Assembly (NCBI GenBank): GCA_017531925.1
Contig: JAFXKD010000017.1
Coordinates: 1 to 41,849, forward strand
DNA from: Clostridia bacterium
GTDB taxonomy: Bacteria; Bacillota; Clostridia; Oscillospirales; CAG-272
Length of the DNA stretch: 41,849 bases
Reading direction: 5' to 3'
Shown here: positions 17,148-25,883 of the stretch, one piece after another
Layout of the letters: every line of letters begins with the position of its first letter
Numbering within the stretch: the first letter of the stretch is position 1
Notes under the pieces: model-generated
What the model saw: only the letters and a program-made list of their open reading frames with translations
The model's database searches: none
Told to the model about the DNA's origin: nothing
Program-made: the position numbers and the translations under genes

Positions 17148-18044
17148 TTATTCGATTATAAGATCATCACCGTCAAGGCGATATGTCGCGCAAATGGGAT
17201 AAACGGTATTCCAAGAGATATTCTCTTCATCTCTTCTCCATGCGTGGAAGAAAATAAGCTTTTCATCCTCAATAATTGAACAATGTCCCGTACCCATAAA
17301 CTGATCGTTTTTCGAGAGAACGGGCTGCGATTGCTTCTTCCAAGATGAAGCATCCATAGGATCATCGCCCACAAGCTCTATAAGCGCTATACAATAATCG
17401 GTACACCACGAACCGGCACCCGAATATGCAACAAATGTTCTTCCCTCAATAGTAAATACGAACGGTCCCTCGTTAATAAATGGAGCCCCGTCCTTAAGTC
17501 CGTTGCCTCCCAACTTTTCCCAATCATATTCAGGGCGTGATATCAAGACCCTATGACCTTCAATTTCAGTAGGACTGCTAAGCTTTGCGATATAAAGATT
17601 CTGTTCGATATTTTCATCCGCTTCCCACCCTGACCAGATTATATACATTCCCGTTTTATGATGAAGAAGCGTTCCGTCAATAGCCCACTTGTCAGTAGGA
17701 TCCGTTATCTTGCTGACTGTTTTATATGTATCAAGAGGATTATCGCTTCCGTTTGAAAGCACATACATACGGTGGTGGTAATTATCACCGTCATCACAAG
17801 CAACGTAAATATAACATATCCCGTCAACTATATGAAGCTCGGGAGCCCATACCTCGTGTGAATATTCCTCTTTTTCAGGAGTCCATACAAGCTTGGATTC
17901 AGCTCTTTCAAAGCCTTCTATACTATCAGATCTGATAATATAAAGACGGCTATCAGCGGCATATGTCCAATAATAATAGCCGTTATGTTTAGTGATAGCA
18001 GGATCTCTGCTCTGTGTTCCTTGCGAATGGCATAAAATTTTCAT
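17148..18044 (-). CDS. GH43 glycosidase, cytoplasmic, last gene of unit 2
   Basis: GH43 beta-propeller enzyme of 298 residues without a signal peptide. Catalytic carboxylates: Asp14 (SRDPAI), Asp123 (WAIDGT) and Glu192 (INEGPF). WAPEL at 66-70 and the late GTGHCS motif also fit. Family members of this size are commonly alpha-L-arabinofuranosidases, sometimes xylosidases. The start ATG 18044 is 3 bp after the ABC ATPase stop, with AAGGAAG inside the end of the ATPase gene. It acts on oligosaccharides delivered by the transporters. The four GH43 proteins in the window are clearly not recent copies of each other, so they probably have distinct linkage preferences. Confidence 0.88.
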   Translation of the reverse strand: MKILCHSQGTQSRDPAITKHNGYYYWTYAADSRLYIIRSDSIEGFERAESKLVWTPEKEEYSHEVWAPELHIVDGICYIYVACDDGDNYHHRMYVLSNGSDNPLDTYKTVSKITDPTDKWAIDGTLLHHKTGMYIIWSGWEADENIEQNLYIAKLSSPTEIEGHRVLISRPEYDWEKLGGNGLKDGAPFINEGPFVFTIEGRTFVAYSGAGSWCTDYCIALIELVGDDPMDASSWKKQSQPVLSKNDQFMGTGHCSIIEDEKLIFFHAWRRDEENISWNTVYPICATYRLDGDDLIIE

Positions 18045-18047
18045 ATA

Positions 18048-19517
18048 CTACACTTCCTTTTCTTTAAATTTTAACTTATCAGGATAAATATTCAAATATA
18101 CCTTTTGTTTTGTAAAGCAACAAATTTCTTCTTTAGCCATAAATGACAAATACCCTTGTTCGCCCTTTATCGCAACATGCATCAGCTTTTTGCCGTTTAT
18201 TATTTCTTCATCGAGGCATGCATCTATTAAAACAGAGCATCTTCCTCTCTCAAAGGAAAGCTCAAAAGCCTCTTCGTCGATCGCTACGTATTCTGCGTTT
18301 TCCGGTATGGCTCTTTTAAGCTTTATGCGCTTTCCGAGTATCTCTACCCTACCGCCCCCGGCATCGTGCAGACCGATCTTGATACTATTATGCAAAGGAT
18401 AGTGGCAGGTAGCTCTCTTGTCACCGTCATAAATTATAAGATCATCCGTTTTGTAATAAAGACGTATTCTCTCCCCTGCTTTTAGTGCGGTTTTTCTATC
18501 AAATGCAAAGCTCCTGTCCCCCGTCCTCATTATGACGTAATCACCGCAGTTTTCAACCACCTCAAATACAAGAGAGAAGCTGTTACTAAGCATTGTCTTA
18601 CTCAATTTATCGATGCTAAGATATATAAGCGCATTTTGAGGACGGTATAAAAGTCTGCTCATATATTCTTCGCTAAGCTCTATCGTCTGTGAAGCAAAGA
18701 TAACGGCACTTCCTCTCAACTCTCCGTCAAAAAAGATACCCCTATAGGACAAAGTGCGAGTATTTCCGTTTTCATCAAAAGCGCTCTCCACCGTTGTATC
18801 GGAAATTCCCAACAACTGAGTAGTGATACGGTTTTGAGGATGTGAAAAAATCAAATCCGTTGATGCTATCTCTAAGATCGATCCATTGTGCATAACTGCA
18901 ATCCTATCTGCCAAAAAAGCTGCCTCTTTCGTGTTATGTGTAACGTAGATAAAGGTTGATTCGGGCAGCACCTGTTTCAGATCCTTCAGCAATCGGCAAT
19001 ATTCCCATCTGGATTTTTCGTCAACATTACTCATTGGCTCATCAAGCAAAACCAATTTACTCCGCTTTGAAAGAGCCTTAGCAAGTGCGACCCTCTGCTG
19101 CTCTCCACCGCTAAGCTTTTTGGGCTTAACATCTGCCGCAAGCTCCAAACCAAACTGTGCAAGCGCAGCCATCACCCTATCGTATATGACCTTTTCATCA
19201 ACTCCTTCAAGCTTTAGAGGAGTTGCAAGATTGTCAAAAACGGTCAAATGAGGATACAGCACATATTCTTGAAAGACCATTGAAACACTTCTTTGAGCGG
19301 TGGAAATATTTTCGGCTAATATACCGTCAAAATAAAGCTCGCCCGAAGAGAGCTTTTCAGTTCCCGCAAGAACCTTTAAAAGTGTTGATTTACCCTCACC
19401 GGATCCACCCACTATCACCAAAAACTCACCGTCTTTAGCACTAAAAGAGCATCCTTTAAGCCCGTAAGCACCGTTTTTATATACTTTTGTTAAATATTTT
19501 GCATCAATCTTAGTCAT
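18048..19517 (-). CDS. ABC transporter ATPase, MalK/MsmK-like
   Basis: ATP-hydrolysing subunit of a sugar importer, 489 residues. Walker A is GGSGEGKST (37-45), Q-loop Gln83, signature LSGGEQ (135-140), Walker B LVLLDE (155-160) and H-loop His194. Residues after about 245 are a long C-terminal region with TOBE-like beta segments, roughly 100 residues longer than usual MalK. It overlaps the membrane-protein gene by 8 bp. It is the only ABC ATPase in the window although two permease pairs are present, so it probably energises both, as MsmK does in streptococci. That sharing is inferred from gene content. Confidence 0.92.
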   Translation of the reverse strand: MTKIDAKYLTKVYKNGAYGLKGCSFSAKDGEFLVIVGGSGEGKSTLLKVLAGTEKLSSGELYFDGILAENISTAQRSVSMVFQEYVLYPHLTVFDNLATPLKLEGVDEKVIYDRVMAALAQFGLELAADVKPKKLSGGEQQRVALAKALSKRSKLVLLDEPMSNVDEKSRWEYCRLLKDLKQVLPESTFIYVTHNTKEAAFLADRIAVMHNGSILEIASTDLIFSHPQNRITTQLLGISDTTVESAFDENGNTRTLSYRGIFFDGELRGSAVIFASQTIELSEEYMSRLLYRPQNALIYLSIDKLSKTMLSNSFSLVFEVVENCGDYVIMRTGDRSFAFDRKTALKAGERIRLYYKTDDLIIYDGDKRATCHYPLHNSIKIGLHDAGGGRVEILGKRIKLKRAIPENAEYVAIDEEAFELSFERGRCSVLIDACLDEEIINGKKLMHVAIKGEQGYLSFMAKEEICCFTKQKVYLNIYPDKLKFKEKEV

Positions 19518-20490
19518 CGTTTACTCTCTCAAAATCATTTTCGATCTCTTCAGCAAGGTTTTCCTCAACGGACGGATCTTTCTTCAACGAAATGCCGCTA
19601 TCCTTATATGTACCGTATGAAAGACCCTTGCCATAATAATCAGGATAGTCCTTTTTGTTTATGATCCTATCGAACGTGTGCTGGCAAACCAAAAACATAG
19701 GTATGATAATTATACCTATAAGAAGCAAAAGAGATAATAGATATGCGATCAATACAGTGATCGCAAGTCCGACCGTCATCAGAATCAAAATAGGAGAAAG
19801 ACAAACAAGTATCACTCCCGTTGCCAAAAAGAAATCGGAATAATAAAGCTTAAAAGCACCAACAAACAGCTGCTTAAAGCTAACGTTGTATATGGAGCAC
19901 ATACATGTCATATAAACGGTTAATCCAACGATAACGGTAAGCAAAAAGACACATACAAATATACCGAAAACCACTGAATATGAGCTATCAAATACACGGT
20001 AATAAAAACCGAGCCAATCTATAGCATATCTGATCACCGCAAAAGCACTTCCCCAAAGGCATCCTATTAATGCCATCTGCTTCCCGCTTGATTTGATACC
20101 TTGAATAAAATCCAGCTTTAAAACTATGGGATCACTCCATGCAAGCTTTCTAATAACGTTAAGTCCCCCTGAAAGCCCAACAAATGCAAGCGCCCACAAA
20201 GGGATGGCAGTTACGTACACTGTAAACCAATATTCCACAAGGTGAGTAATTCCCTCTCTTGCCTCAAGAGTGAATATGGCATTTGTATATGGCATGCTCA
20301 AAATGTTCCAGGCTATGAGCGGTATGAAAAAGAGCGCTATAAGCAAATGGTTCTTATATATTTTCCCAAATTTATTCTTTAGCATATAGCCAAACAACTC
20401 TTTTCTGTTTTTCGGAAGCTTCCTCGGTGAAAAATCCTCACTTGAGGGAGCCTTCATTACAATTCTTTCAACTAAACCTTTTTTTCTCAT
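19510..20490 (-). CDS. DUF624/YesL-like polytopic membrane protein
   Basis: Integral membrane protein, 326 residues, with about five or six hydrophobic segments between residues 45 and 275 and a charged C-terminal tail ending ENDFERVNDD. The arrangement (LWALAFVGLSGGLNVIRKLAWSD, then a segment preceding a long hydrophobic pair) resembles DUF624/YesL proteins, which often lie beside sugar ABC transporter genes. The match is by overall pattern, not by a diagnostic motif. No function is established. It is the first of three membrane-protein genes inserted between the ATPase and GH43 genes, and may assist assembly or regulation of the transporter. The ribosome site before ATG 20490 is weak; Met12 is a possible alternative start. 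Confidence 0.6.
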   Translation of the reverse strand: MRKKGLVERIVMKAPSSEDFSPRKLPKNRKELFGYMLKNKFGKIYKNHLLIALFFIPLIAWNILSMPYTNAIFTLEAREGITHLVEYWFTVYVTAIPLWALAFVGLSGGLNVIRKLAWSDPIVLKLDFIQGIKSSGKQMALIGCLWGSAFAVIRYAIDWLGFYYRVFDSSYSVVFGIFVCVFLLTVIVGLTVYMTCMCSIYNVSFKQLFVGAFKLYYSDFFLATGVILVCLSPILILMTVGLAITVLIAYLLSLLLLIGIIIIPMFLVCQHTFDRIINKKDYPDYYGKGLSYGTYKDSGISLKKDPSVEENLAEEIENDFERVNDD

Positions 20491-20492
20491 AT

Positions 20493-21026
20493 TTATTCTC
20501 GGATCAAAATATCTACTATATCATAAATTATTTCTATCCCGATGTCTGTTCGGGTATTTATCAAAAAATAATAATCGTCAAAAACCAATATACCTACGGC
20601 ACTGTTATTGATATACAGAATATCATCATATTCAATACCGCGGTCGGAAAGAGTTAAAAACATATCCATATCAAGATATTTTTTCACCGTTTCCTCTTTC
20701 ATTATAAATATATCGCAGTTATAATATGCGCTTGTGGACATTGCCACATCAAAATATCTATCATCGGGATGTCTTTTTGTAACGATAGCCTTATCGATCC
20801 CGCTTTGGAAAATTCGATCATTGATAAGCTTTATCTCATTTGCAGAAAGCATATCCTCGGCATCCGTTGTGACAAACCAAATAAGTACTTCCTTTTTTTC
20901 TATATTCTCTAACGTGATATAAAATACCGTTGACAGGACAAGCACTACGACCAATACCGTCAAAACGGTCTTTAAATCAAGAGCATTTTTTATCCTGCGC
21001 TCAGAGATGGTGTTATCTAATTTCAT
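20493..21026 (-). CDS. membrane-anchored protein resembling half a solute-binding protein
   Basis: No family recognised. The 177-residue protein has a basic N-terminus, one hydrophobic segment (about 20-42) and an extracytoplasmic remainder. The outer part begins EVLIWFVTTDAED and contains DVAMSTSAYYNCDIFIMKEE and ILVFDDYYFLINT. These resemble the first strand, the 'DVF' strand and the ligand-side strand of sugar solute-binding proteins, but the chain is less than half the usual length and there is no lipobox. I choose ATG 21026 because AGGAG lies 4 nt upstream. It is 3 bp from the DUF624-like gene. A role in holding or sensing ligand near the permease is a guess. Confidence 0.65.
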   Translation of the reverse strand: MKLDNTISERRIKNALDLKTVLTVLVVVLVLSTVFYITLENIEKKEVLIWFVTTDAEDMLSANEIKLINDRIFQSGIDKAIVTKRHPDDRYFDVAMSTSAYYNCDIFIMKEETVKKYLDMDMFLTLSDRGIEYDDILYINNSAVGILVFDDYYFLINTRTDIGIEIIYDIVDILIRE

Positions 21027-21056
21027 AAAACTCCTGACAGAGAGAAGAATCAAATA

Positions 21057-21524
21057 TTAATTGATATCTTCCCATTGATACATATAATTGCCAACGCACT
21101 CAAGATGATATCTTTTCCCTTTTATAAGATCCATTGAATGCTGCTTGTGAACAAGAAAGCCGGTCTTTTTTGACATGGACTCAAAAAGATATACTTCAAA
21201 CTCATCGTCATCCGCAACAGCGAGCCTTTCACTAAATTCACCCACAAAATCCTCTTTGTTTCCCGTTTCTATATTATCTAAAAACACTTTGTATTTTTTA
21301 AGGATACCGTATTTTATTTTCCAAAACAATATGGATCCCAATATAAAGCAAAGCAGAAATACAGCAAAAATAATTGTCAGCAGCAAATTGCTTTTTATTG
21401 ATATACAGGCAGTTGCTAATGCTGCTGCAAACAATATCACAAACCCTATGTAGCTATATACCAACCTTTTCTGCTGTGCGCTTATCTTTGGTATAATACC
21501 AAAATCATATATCTTATTCATCAT
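21057..21524 (-). CDS. small two-TM membrane protein, unknown
   Basis: No family recognised. About 155 residues: a short cytoplasmic N-terminus with KRLVY, two hydrophobic segments (about 22-43 and 46-68), then a soluble, mixed-charge domain of about 85 residues (GNKEDFVGEFSER...FEVYLFESMSKKTG). The frame overlaps the end of the preceding GH43 gene by 11 bp, so translation is coupled. TTG 21527, ATG 21524 and ATG 21521 are all possible starts, with no clear ribosome site. Codon use and position within a tightly packed operon support a real gene. Together with the two neighbours it forms a three-gene membrane module. Confidence 0.6.
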   Translation of the reverse strand: MMNKIYDFGIIPKISAQQKRLVYSYIGFVILFAAALATACISIKSNLLLTIIFAVFLLCFILGSILFWKIKYGILKKYKVFLDNIETGNKEDFVGEFSERLAVADDDEFEVYLFESMSKKTGFLVHKQHSMDLIKGKRYHLECVGNYMYQWEDIN

Positions 21525-22443
21525 CAAGTATCTTTTCTACACGTAATACACCGTTATCAACTATCAACCTTGCAGCCCTCGCTGTTCGGCATTCAACGCT
21601 TGGGTCGTCACTCTTATCCCTACCGTGGTAAATAATATACCACTGTCCGTTTATTTTTATGGTACTGTTATGCCCTGTTCCAAGCTCTTCGCCGTCAGAA
21701 CAAAGCAACGGATGGTATGTTTTATCATCGGGATACTTAAAAAACACAATGTCTTCAAGCTTGTCGCTATCTGCCTTGGCTCTGCTATATCCAACGTAAT
21801 AGTTATTGTTCTGATAACAATTACCTGAAAAAAGCAAATAATACCAACCGTCCTCATAAAAGAAATTTGCGCCCTCAATGGTATGCCAATGCTCCCCCGC
21901 CTTAAACCTGTCGCGGCAAAATATCTCTTCGTCAAGTGTGGGGACTACTGCCTCCTTCGGTTTACCCTCAAGATGCGTGGGACTGAGCATTTTATCCAAG
22001 ACTATTCTCGTTCCAACGCGCTCTGCATTATAATCGTTAATAGAATAAAACAAATATCTGCCCCCGCTTGTTATGGCAATATCCGCATCGATAGAAAATG
22101 CATCAGCAAGTACGTTCCGGTATAAAAACGGTCCCTCCGGAGAATCGGCAACGGCAACCTTGAGCTGCTGTGTGTGAACGTCATCACTGTCATCAGGCAT
22201 TGATGAATAATACAAATAATACTTTCCGTCATACTTACTTATGCAAGGAGCCCAATACTGACAGCAGTCATTCTCAGAGCATACAATCCCGACGTAAGTA
22301 AAATCTCCCAGCTTATCAGAGGAGTAACAATGAACTCCTTCACTACCGGTACAATACAGATAATATCTGTCACCGTCACAAAAAATATATGGGTCTGCTT
22401 GACACTCTCTTAGTTTTAAATCGTCCGATCTTACTAATTTCAT
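21514..22443 (-). CDS. GH43 glycosidase, cytoplasmic
   Basis: GH43 propeller enzyme, 309 residues, no signal peptide. Asp17 (QADPYI), Asp119 (FSIDADI) and Glu190 (TIEGANF) are the expected base, modulator and acid. YWAPC near 63-67 replaces the more usual WAPE, and LGTGHNS appears near the end. Activity is likely on arabinofuranosyl or xylosyl linkages by family. It follows the surface GH43 gene across an 80-bp gap containing a terminator-like stem-loop, so its level may be lower than that of upstream genes. It overlaps the small membrane protein gene downstream. Confidence 0.87.
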   Translation of the reverse strand: MKLVRSDDLKLRECQADPYIFCDGDRYYLYCTGSEGVHCYSSDKLGDFTYVGIVCSENDCCQYWAPCISKYDGKYYLYYSSMPDDSDDVHTQQLKVAVADSPEGPFLYRNVLADAFSIDADIAITSGGRYLFYSINDYNAERVGTRIVLDKMLSPTHLEGKPKEAVVPTLDEEIFCRDRFKAGEHWHTIEGANFFYEDGWYYLLFSGNCYQNNNYYVGYSRAKADSDKLEDIVFFKYPDDKTYHPLLCSDGEELGTGHNSTIKINGQWYIIYHGRDKSDDPSVECRTARAARLIVDNGVLRVEKILDDE

Positions 22444-22469
22444 TTTTATTCTACCCTCAATCTGATTTT

Positions 22470-22510
22470 AAAAAGATCAAGACGATTTGCCCTAAGACAA
22501 ATCGTCTTGA
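22470..22510 (-). terminator. intercistronic stem-loop with T-run
   Basis: TCAAGACGATTTG (22477-22489) pairs perfectly over 13 bp with CAAATCGTCTTGA (22498-22510), loop 8 nt. On the minus strand it is followed by TCTTTTT. A proper intrinsic terminator shape inside an operon suggests partial termination after the surface GH43 gene. Confidence 0.75.
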
Positions 22511-22523
22511 ATAAGCTGATTAA

Positions 22524-24983
22524 TTATTGATTAACTCCCAAGGATCCGAGCTTGCTTAATACCTCGTCCTCCCCTGAAATAACGCTATAATTCTTTACAC
22601 GAATACCCATATTGAATACCAAGCATCCGCCAACAACGTTTTCGCCACTCAAGCCGCGAAGGTTCGTTTCAGTAGCAAACAAAATATCATTTACAAAGAA
22701 ATAATATGTTCCGCCTACACGGGCAATAGCGAGCTTTGTATATTCTCCGTTTGTATAGGAGATATCGAACTGTCTGAGCTTTTCTGTTACTGCCCAGTCA
22801 TAGTCACTATTATCCTGCTTTCTCTGAGTGTAACCGACAGCCTTGTTATTGAAACCGCCCGCATAAGCTGAGTCAATATAGAAGAATGTGCTACCTGTTT
22901 GGGATTTCAATACCAATCCGAATTTAGGATAATTTTCAATTCCTCCGTGCCACATTCTATATGGCATATCTTCTGTGATGGTCATCTCAGCCTCAAAATA
23001 GAAGTTGTAACCCTCAGCGCCCTTGAAGAAAGCAAATTGATCACCGGGAGCTGTATTTTCAATATACGCGTTCTCTGTTCCATCGTCTGTGGAAAGATCA
23101 CCGTAACCCCAGGTTGTGTTGAAATCTCCTACAGTACCTACACTATGACCCTCGCTGTGCTTAATATACTCAACAGGATCGGGATTCTCGTAAGTATATT
23201 CCTTAAACTCGCTTACGGGAGCAGGATCCTTAACTTCTCTACCCATGATCATTACTTCGCCGATAGAAACGTTAGGTATGCTTTCAGAAAGCGTGATAGT
23301 AAGTTCGATCTCCTTAACAGGCATTTCCTCAAACTCAAGGATCAATCCACCGCCAGGATACATTGTTGAACGAGAGTCGGAGTTCCACGCATAGTTGAAA
23401 TTAACGTTTTTAGCTTCTGCCCAAGCAGAACCGTTAGCTGTCTTGTAGTTAAGTCTTACTTTGGAAATACTTGGAACAGAAAGGTTGTAATCCAAGCTAT
23501 TGTAAAGCAATAGCGAGCGAACGTTTACAAAATCATCAAACTTAAAGCTGATAGTAGCTCTTGTAGTCTCACTAACGGTCTGAGTCAAATATTCATTAAC
23601 AAGATCGCCTCTGTGAACCTTGTAAACGCCGTCAGTAAGATACTTAACGTCGCTGTCCCCTGCGGTGTGGGAAGCAGTAACCTCTGCCATGGGAGCCACG
23701 TTCTTATAGCCCGTAACTGCCTCGGGAAGAGGCTGATATGAGTATGTGGGACCGTTCGTGTGCATAAGAGTCTGACCCTTATCATTTTTAACGAACTTTA
23801 TCTCATCAACTGCAAGCGCACGTCCATTCTGGATAGTGGCTCTGTCAAGGAACGTATGATACGCAATAAAGAGCTGGTCGCCGCACTTTACGAAGCAGTG
23901 GTGTCCCGCGCTGGAAATATTGTCCCAGTCACTTTCAGTGTAGATGATAGTACCGCCATCCTCAACGGGCACCTTTGTGTAATCACCAAGAGGAGATGTA
24001 GCAAGAGCCTGTCTTACCTGATAGTTAGGACTTGTATAAGGATAAACGGAATAGGTCATATAGTAAGTTCCGTCGTGATAATAAACAAACGGTCCTTCAT
24101 TTACAGTTGCCTGCTCGTCCTGACCTTCATCAATATCACCAAACTGGATCTGACCCTCAGCCATTTTGTCAGAAAAGTCTTCAACTGTTGAGTTGAAAAT
24201 AGAAGTGATCTGCTTAAGAGTGGAATAGTCCGGTGTGAACCAGTCCTTCATCTTAACACCGTAGATCTCCTGATAGCCTCTTGTATGCCATCTCTGCCAT
24301 GCGGAGAAATACAAGTATTTATCTCCTGTAACAGGGTCGATAAATGCATGAGCGTCGATTACGTCATTTTCAATTCCATCACGATTGGGAAGAATGTTTG
24401 CAAAATCATAAACGGGCTCACCCTTTGAAAGAGTCTTGCCGTCAAGGTTCTTTGAACCGTCTAAATTTTCAAAAGGACCGTAAGGAGTCTGAGAAACTGC
24501 AACGCTTATGCAATGACGGTTGTTTGCATATATATTCTGTGAATTGTAGAACAGATAATATACTCCGTCATCATATAACACCTCGGGAGCCCAATAGTTG
24601 TTGACTGCCCAAGTTTCGGAATAATCGGGTTCAAATGCAACTCCAACGTATTCCCAGTTTGTCATGTCCTTGGATCTCCAGCATTGGAAGCCGTGGCACT
24701 GAATAAGGTCACTTGTTCCATACGCATAGAAATATCCTGCGCCCTCACCTTCGTCAACGTAGATAACTGTAGGGTCAGCTATCTGGAAATTAAGCTCATT
24801 CAAATAATAAAGATTCTTATTATAAGAATATTCGTCGTAAGTATCTTCTTCATAAGTAACGTAGTCAAACGTGCCCTTCGCTTCGGAATCATTCCCCGTT
24901 AGCCATGAGCAGCTGACAGATGCACATACAGTACTAAACATCATCAATACCATTAATAATAAAGAAATAATTTTTTTAAGCAT
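22524..24983 (-). CDS. surface GH43 lipoprotein with discoidin-like and C-terminal binding modules
   Basis: Extracellular glycosidase of 819 residues anchored by Cys25 (SVS-C). A GH43 domain (about 60-405) has Asp70 (IADPTV), Asp210 (VIDAHAFID) and Glu296 (VNEGPF), plus WAPEV at 131-135. Residues about 415-575 resemble an F5/8-type discoidin module (VTASHTAGDSDVKYLTDG). Residues about 610-810 form a beta-sandwich with YPKFGLVL...FFYID...YYFFVND, also found twice in the 1556-residue neighbour. AAGGAG precedes ATG 24983 by 6 nt. It is the only secreted GH43 in the window and probably starts attack on the polymer at the cell surface, releasing side chains or fragments for the SBP-dependent transporter encoded just upstream. 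Confidence 0.88.
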   Translation of the reverse strand: MLKKIISLLLMVLMMFSTVCASVSCSWLTGNDSEAKGTFDYVTYEEDTYDEYSYNKNLYYLNELNFQIADPTVIYVDEGEGAGYFYAYGTSDLIQCHGFQCWRSKDMTNWEYVGVAFEPDYSETWAVNNYWAPEVLYDDGVYYLFYNSQNIYANNRHCISVAVSQTPYGPFENLDGSKNLDGKTLSKGEPVYDFANILPNRDGIENDVIDAHAFIDPVTGDKYLYFSAWQRWHTRGYQEIYGVKMKDWFTPDYSTLKQITSIFNSTVEDFSDKMAEGQIQFGDIDEGQDEQATVNEGPFVYYHDGTYYMTYSVYPYTSPNYQVRQALATSPLGDYTKVPVEDGGTIIYTESDWDNISSAGHHCFVKCGDQLFIAYHTFLDRATIQNGRALAVDEIKFVKNDKGQTLMHTNGPTYSYQPLPEAVTGYKNVAPMAEVTASHTAGDSDVKYLTDGVYKVHRGDLVNEYLTQTVSETTRATISFKFDDFVNVRSLLLYNSLDYNLSVPSISKVRLNYKTANGSAWAEAKNVNFNYAWNSDSRSTMYPGGGLILEFEEMPVKEIELTITLSESIPNVSIGEVMIMGREVKDPAPVSEFKEYTYENPDPVEYIKHSEGHSVGTVGDFNTTWGYGDLSTDDGTENAYIENTAPGDQFAFFKGAEGYNFYFEAEMTITEDMPYRMWHGGIENYPKFGLVLKSQTGSTFFYIDSAYAGGFNNKAVGYTQRKQDNSDYDWAVTEKLRQFDISYTNGEYTKLAIARVGGTYYFFVNDILFATETNLRGLSGENVVGGCLVFNMGIRVKNYSVISGEDEVLSKLGSLGVNQ

Positions 24984-24998
24984 AAGTATCTCCTTAAA

Positions 24999-25883
24999 TT
25001 ATACTTTCATGCCACTTGTGGCAACACCCTCAACGAATCGCTTCTGAGCAATTATGTACAGCGTAACAGTAGGGATAATACTGATAACTGTAGCCGCCAT
25101 CATAGCCGGTACGTTTCTTCCGGCAAAGTAGCTCTTTAACTGATTCATTGCGATCTGAAGAGTATACATCTCGGGATCTTGAAGATAGATAAGAGGACCG
25201 AGATAGTCATTATATCCACCGATAAATCCAAGAAGTGCCTGAGCAAGCAATGCAGGAACGGAAAGAGGAACCATTACCTTGAAAAATATTCCAAAATAAC
25301 CCATTCCGTCAATCTCTGCTGCTTCAATAAGCTCGGTCGGAATACCCGAATAAAACTGACGCATAAAGAATACGCACGTTGCTGCACCAAACATACCCGG
25401 TATCATCAATGGGAGAGGAGTGTTTACCCAACCTATCTGATTATAGATAATAAACGTGGGAGTCAACAAGATTGTACCCGGGATCATCATGGTAGCCAAA
25501 AGAAGCGAGAACATTTTATCTCTGAATCTGAACTGGAGCTTTGCAAATGCATATGCACTGATCGCAGATGAGAAAAGTCCCAACAACGTTGGAGGGATAA
25601 CGATCCACAAGGTATTGATAAATCCTGAAATGATAAGCGGAACACCTTCATAGGCAGTACCCATATCATATTCAAGAACCTTTTCATAGCCCTGAAGGGT
25701 AAATTCCTTGGGCCACCAAGTAAAATCAAGGCTGTTCGCTTCAATTATTCCCTTAAAGGAAGTAAGCAAAACGAGTGAGAACGGCAATAATACCCATAAT
25801 GCAAAGAGGATAAGTCCCGCATAAATAAGTGCTTGACTCAACAAGCTCTTTGCTGTGAGCTTCTTTTTCTTTGCTTTAATCAT
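24999..25883 (-). CDS. carbohydrate ABC transporter permease, MalG-type (transporter 2)
   Basis: Permease subunit of 294 residues with six hydrophobic segments. The EAA loop reads LIEAAEIDGMGYFGIF...VPL near residue 190. The C-terminus FVEGVATSGMKV is typical of UgpE/MalG-type proteins. ATG 25883 overlaps the upstream permease gene by 8 bp and has AAGGTGG before it. It works with the 25876-26799 permease, the 26822-28657 binding protein and probably the ATPase at 18048. Sugar unknown; a product of GH2/GH43 action is expected from context. Confidence 0.94.
   Translation of the reverse strand: MIKAKKKKLTAKSLLSQALIYAGLILFALWVLLPFSLVLLTSFKGIIEANSLDFTWWPKEFTLQGYEKVLEYDMGTAYEGVPLIISGFINTLWIVIPPTLLGLFSSAISAYAFAKLQFRFRDKMFSLLLATMMIPGTILLTPTFIIYNQIGWVNTPLPLMIPGMFGAATCVFFMRQFYSGIPTELIEAAEIDGMGYFGIFFKVMVPLSVPALLAQALLGFIGGYNDYLGPLIYLQDPEMYTLQIAMNQLKSYFAGRNVPAMMAATVISIIPTVTLYIIAQKRFVEGVATSGMKV

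Noticed and set aside
24684..24902. Plus-strand frames opposite the surface GH43 gene
   Set aside because: Low-complexity hydrophobic translation and no start signals; the minus frame carries all GH43 motifs.
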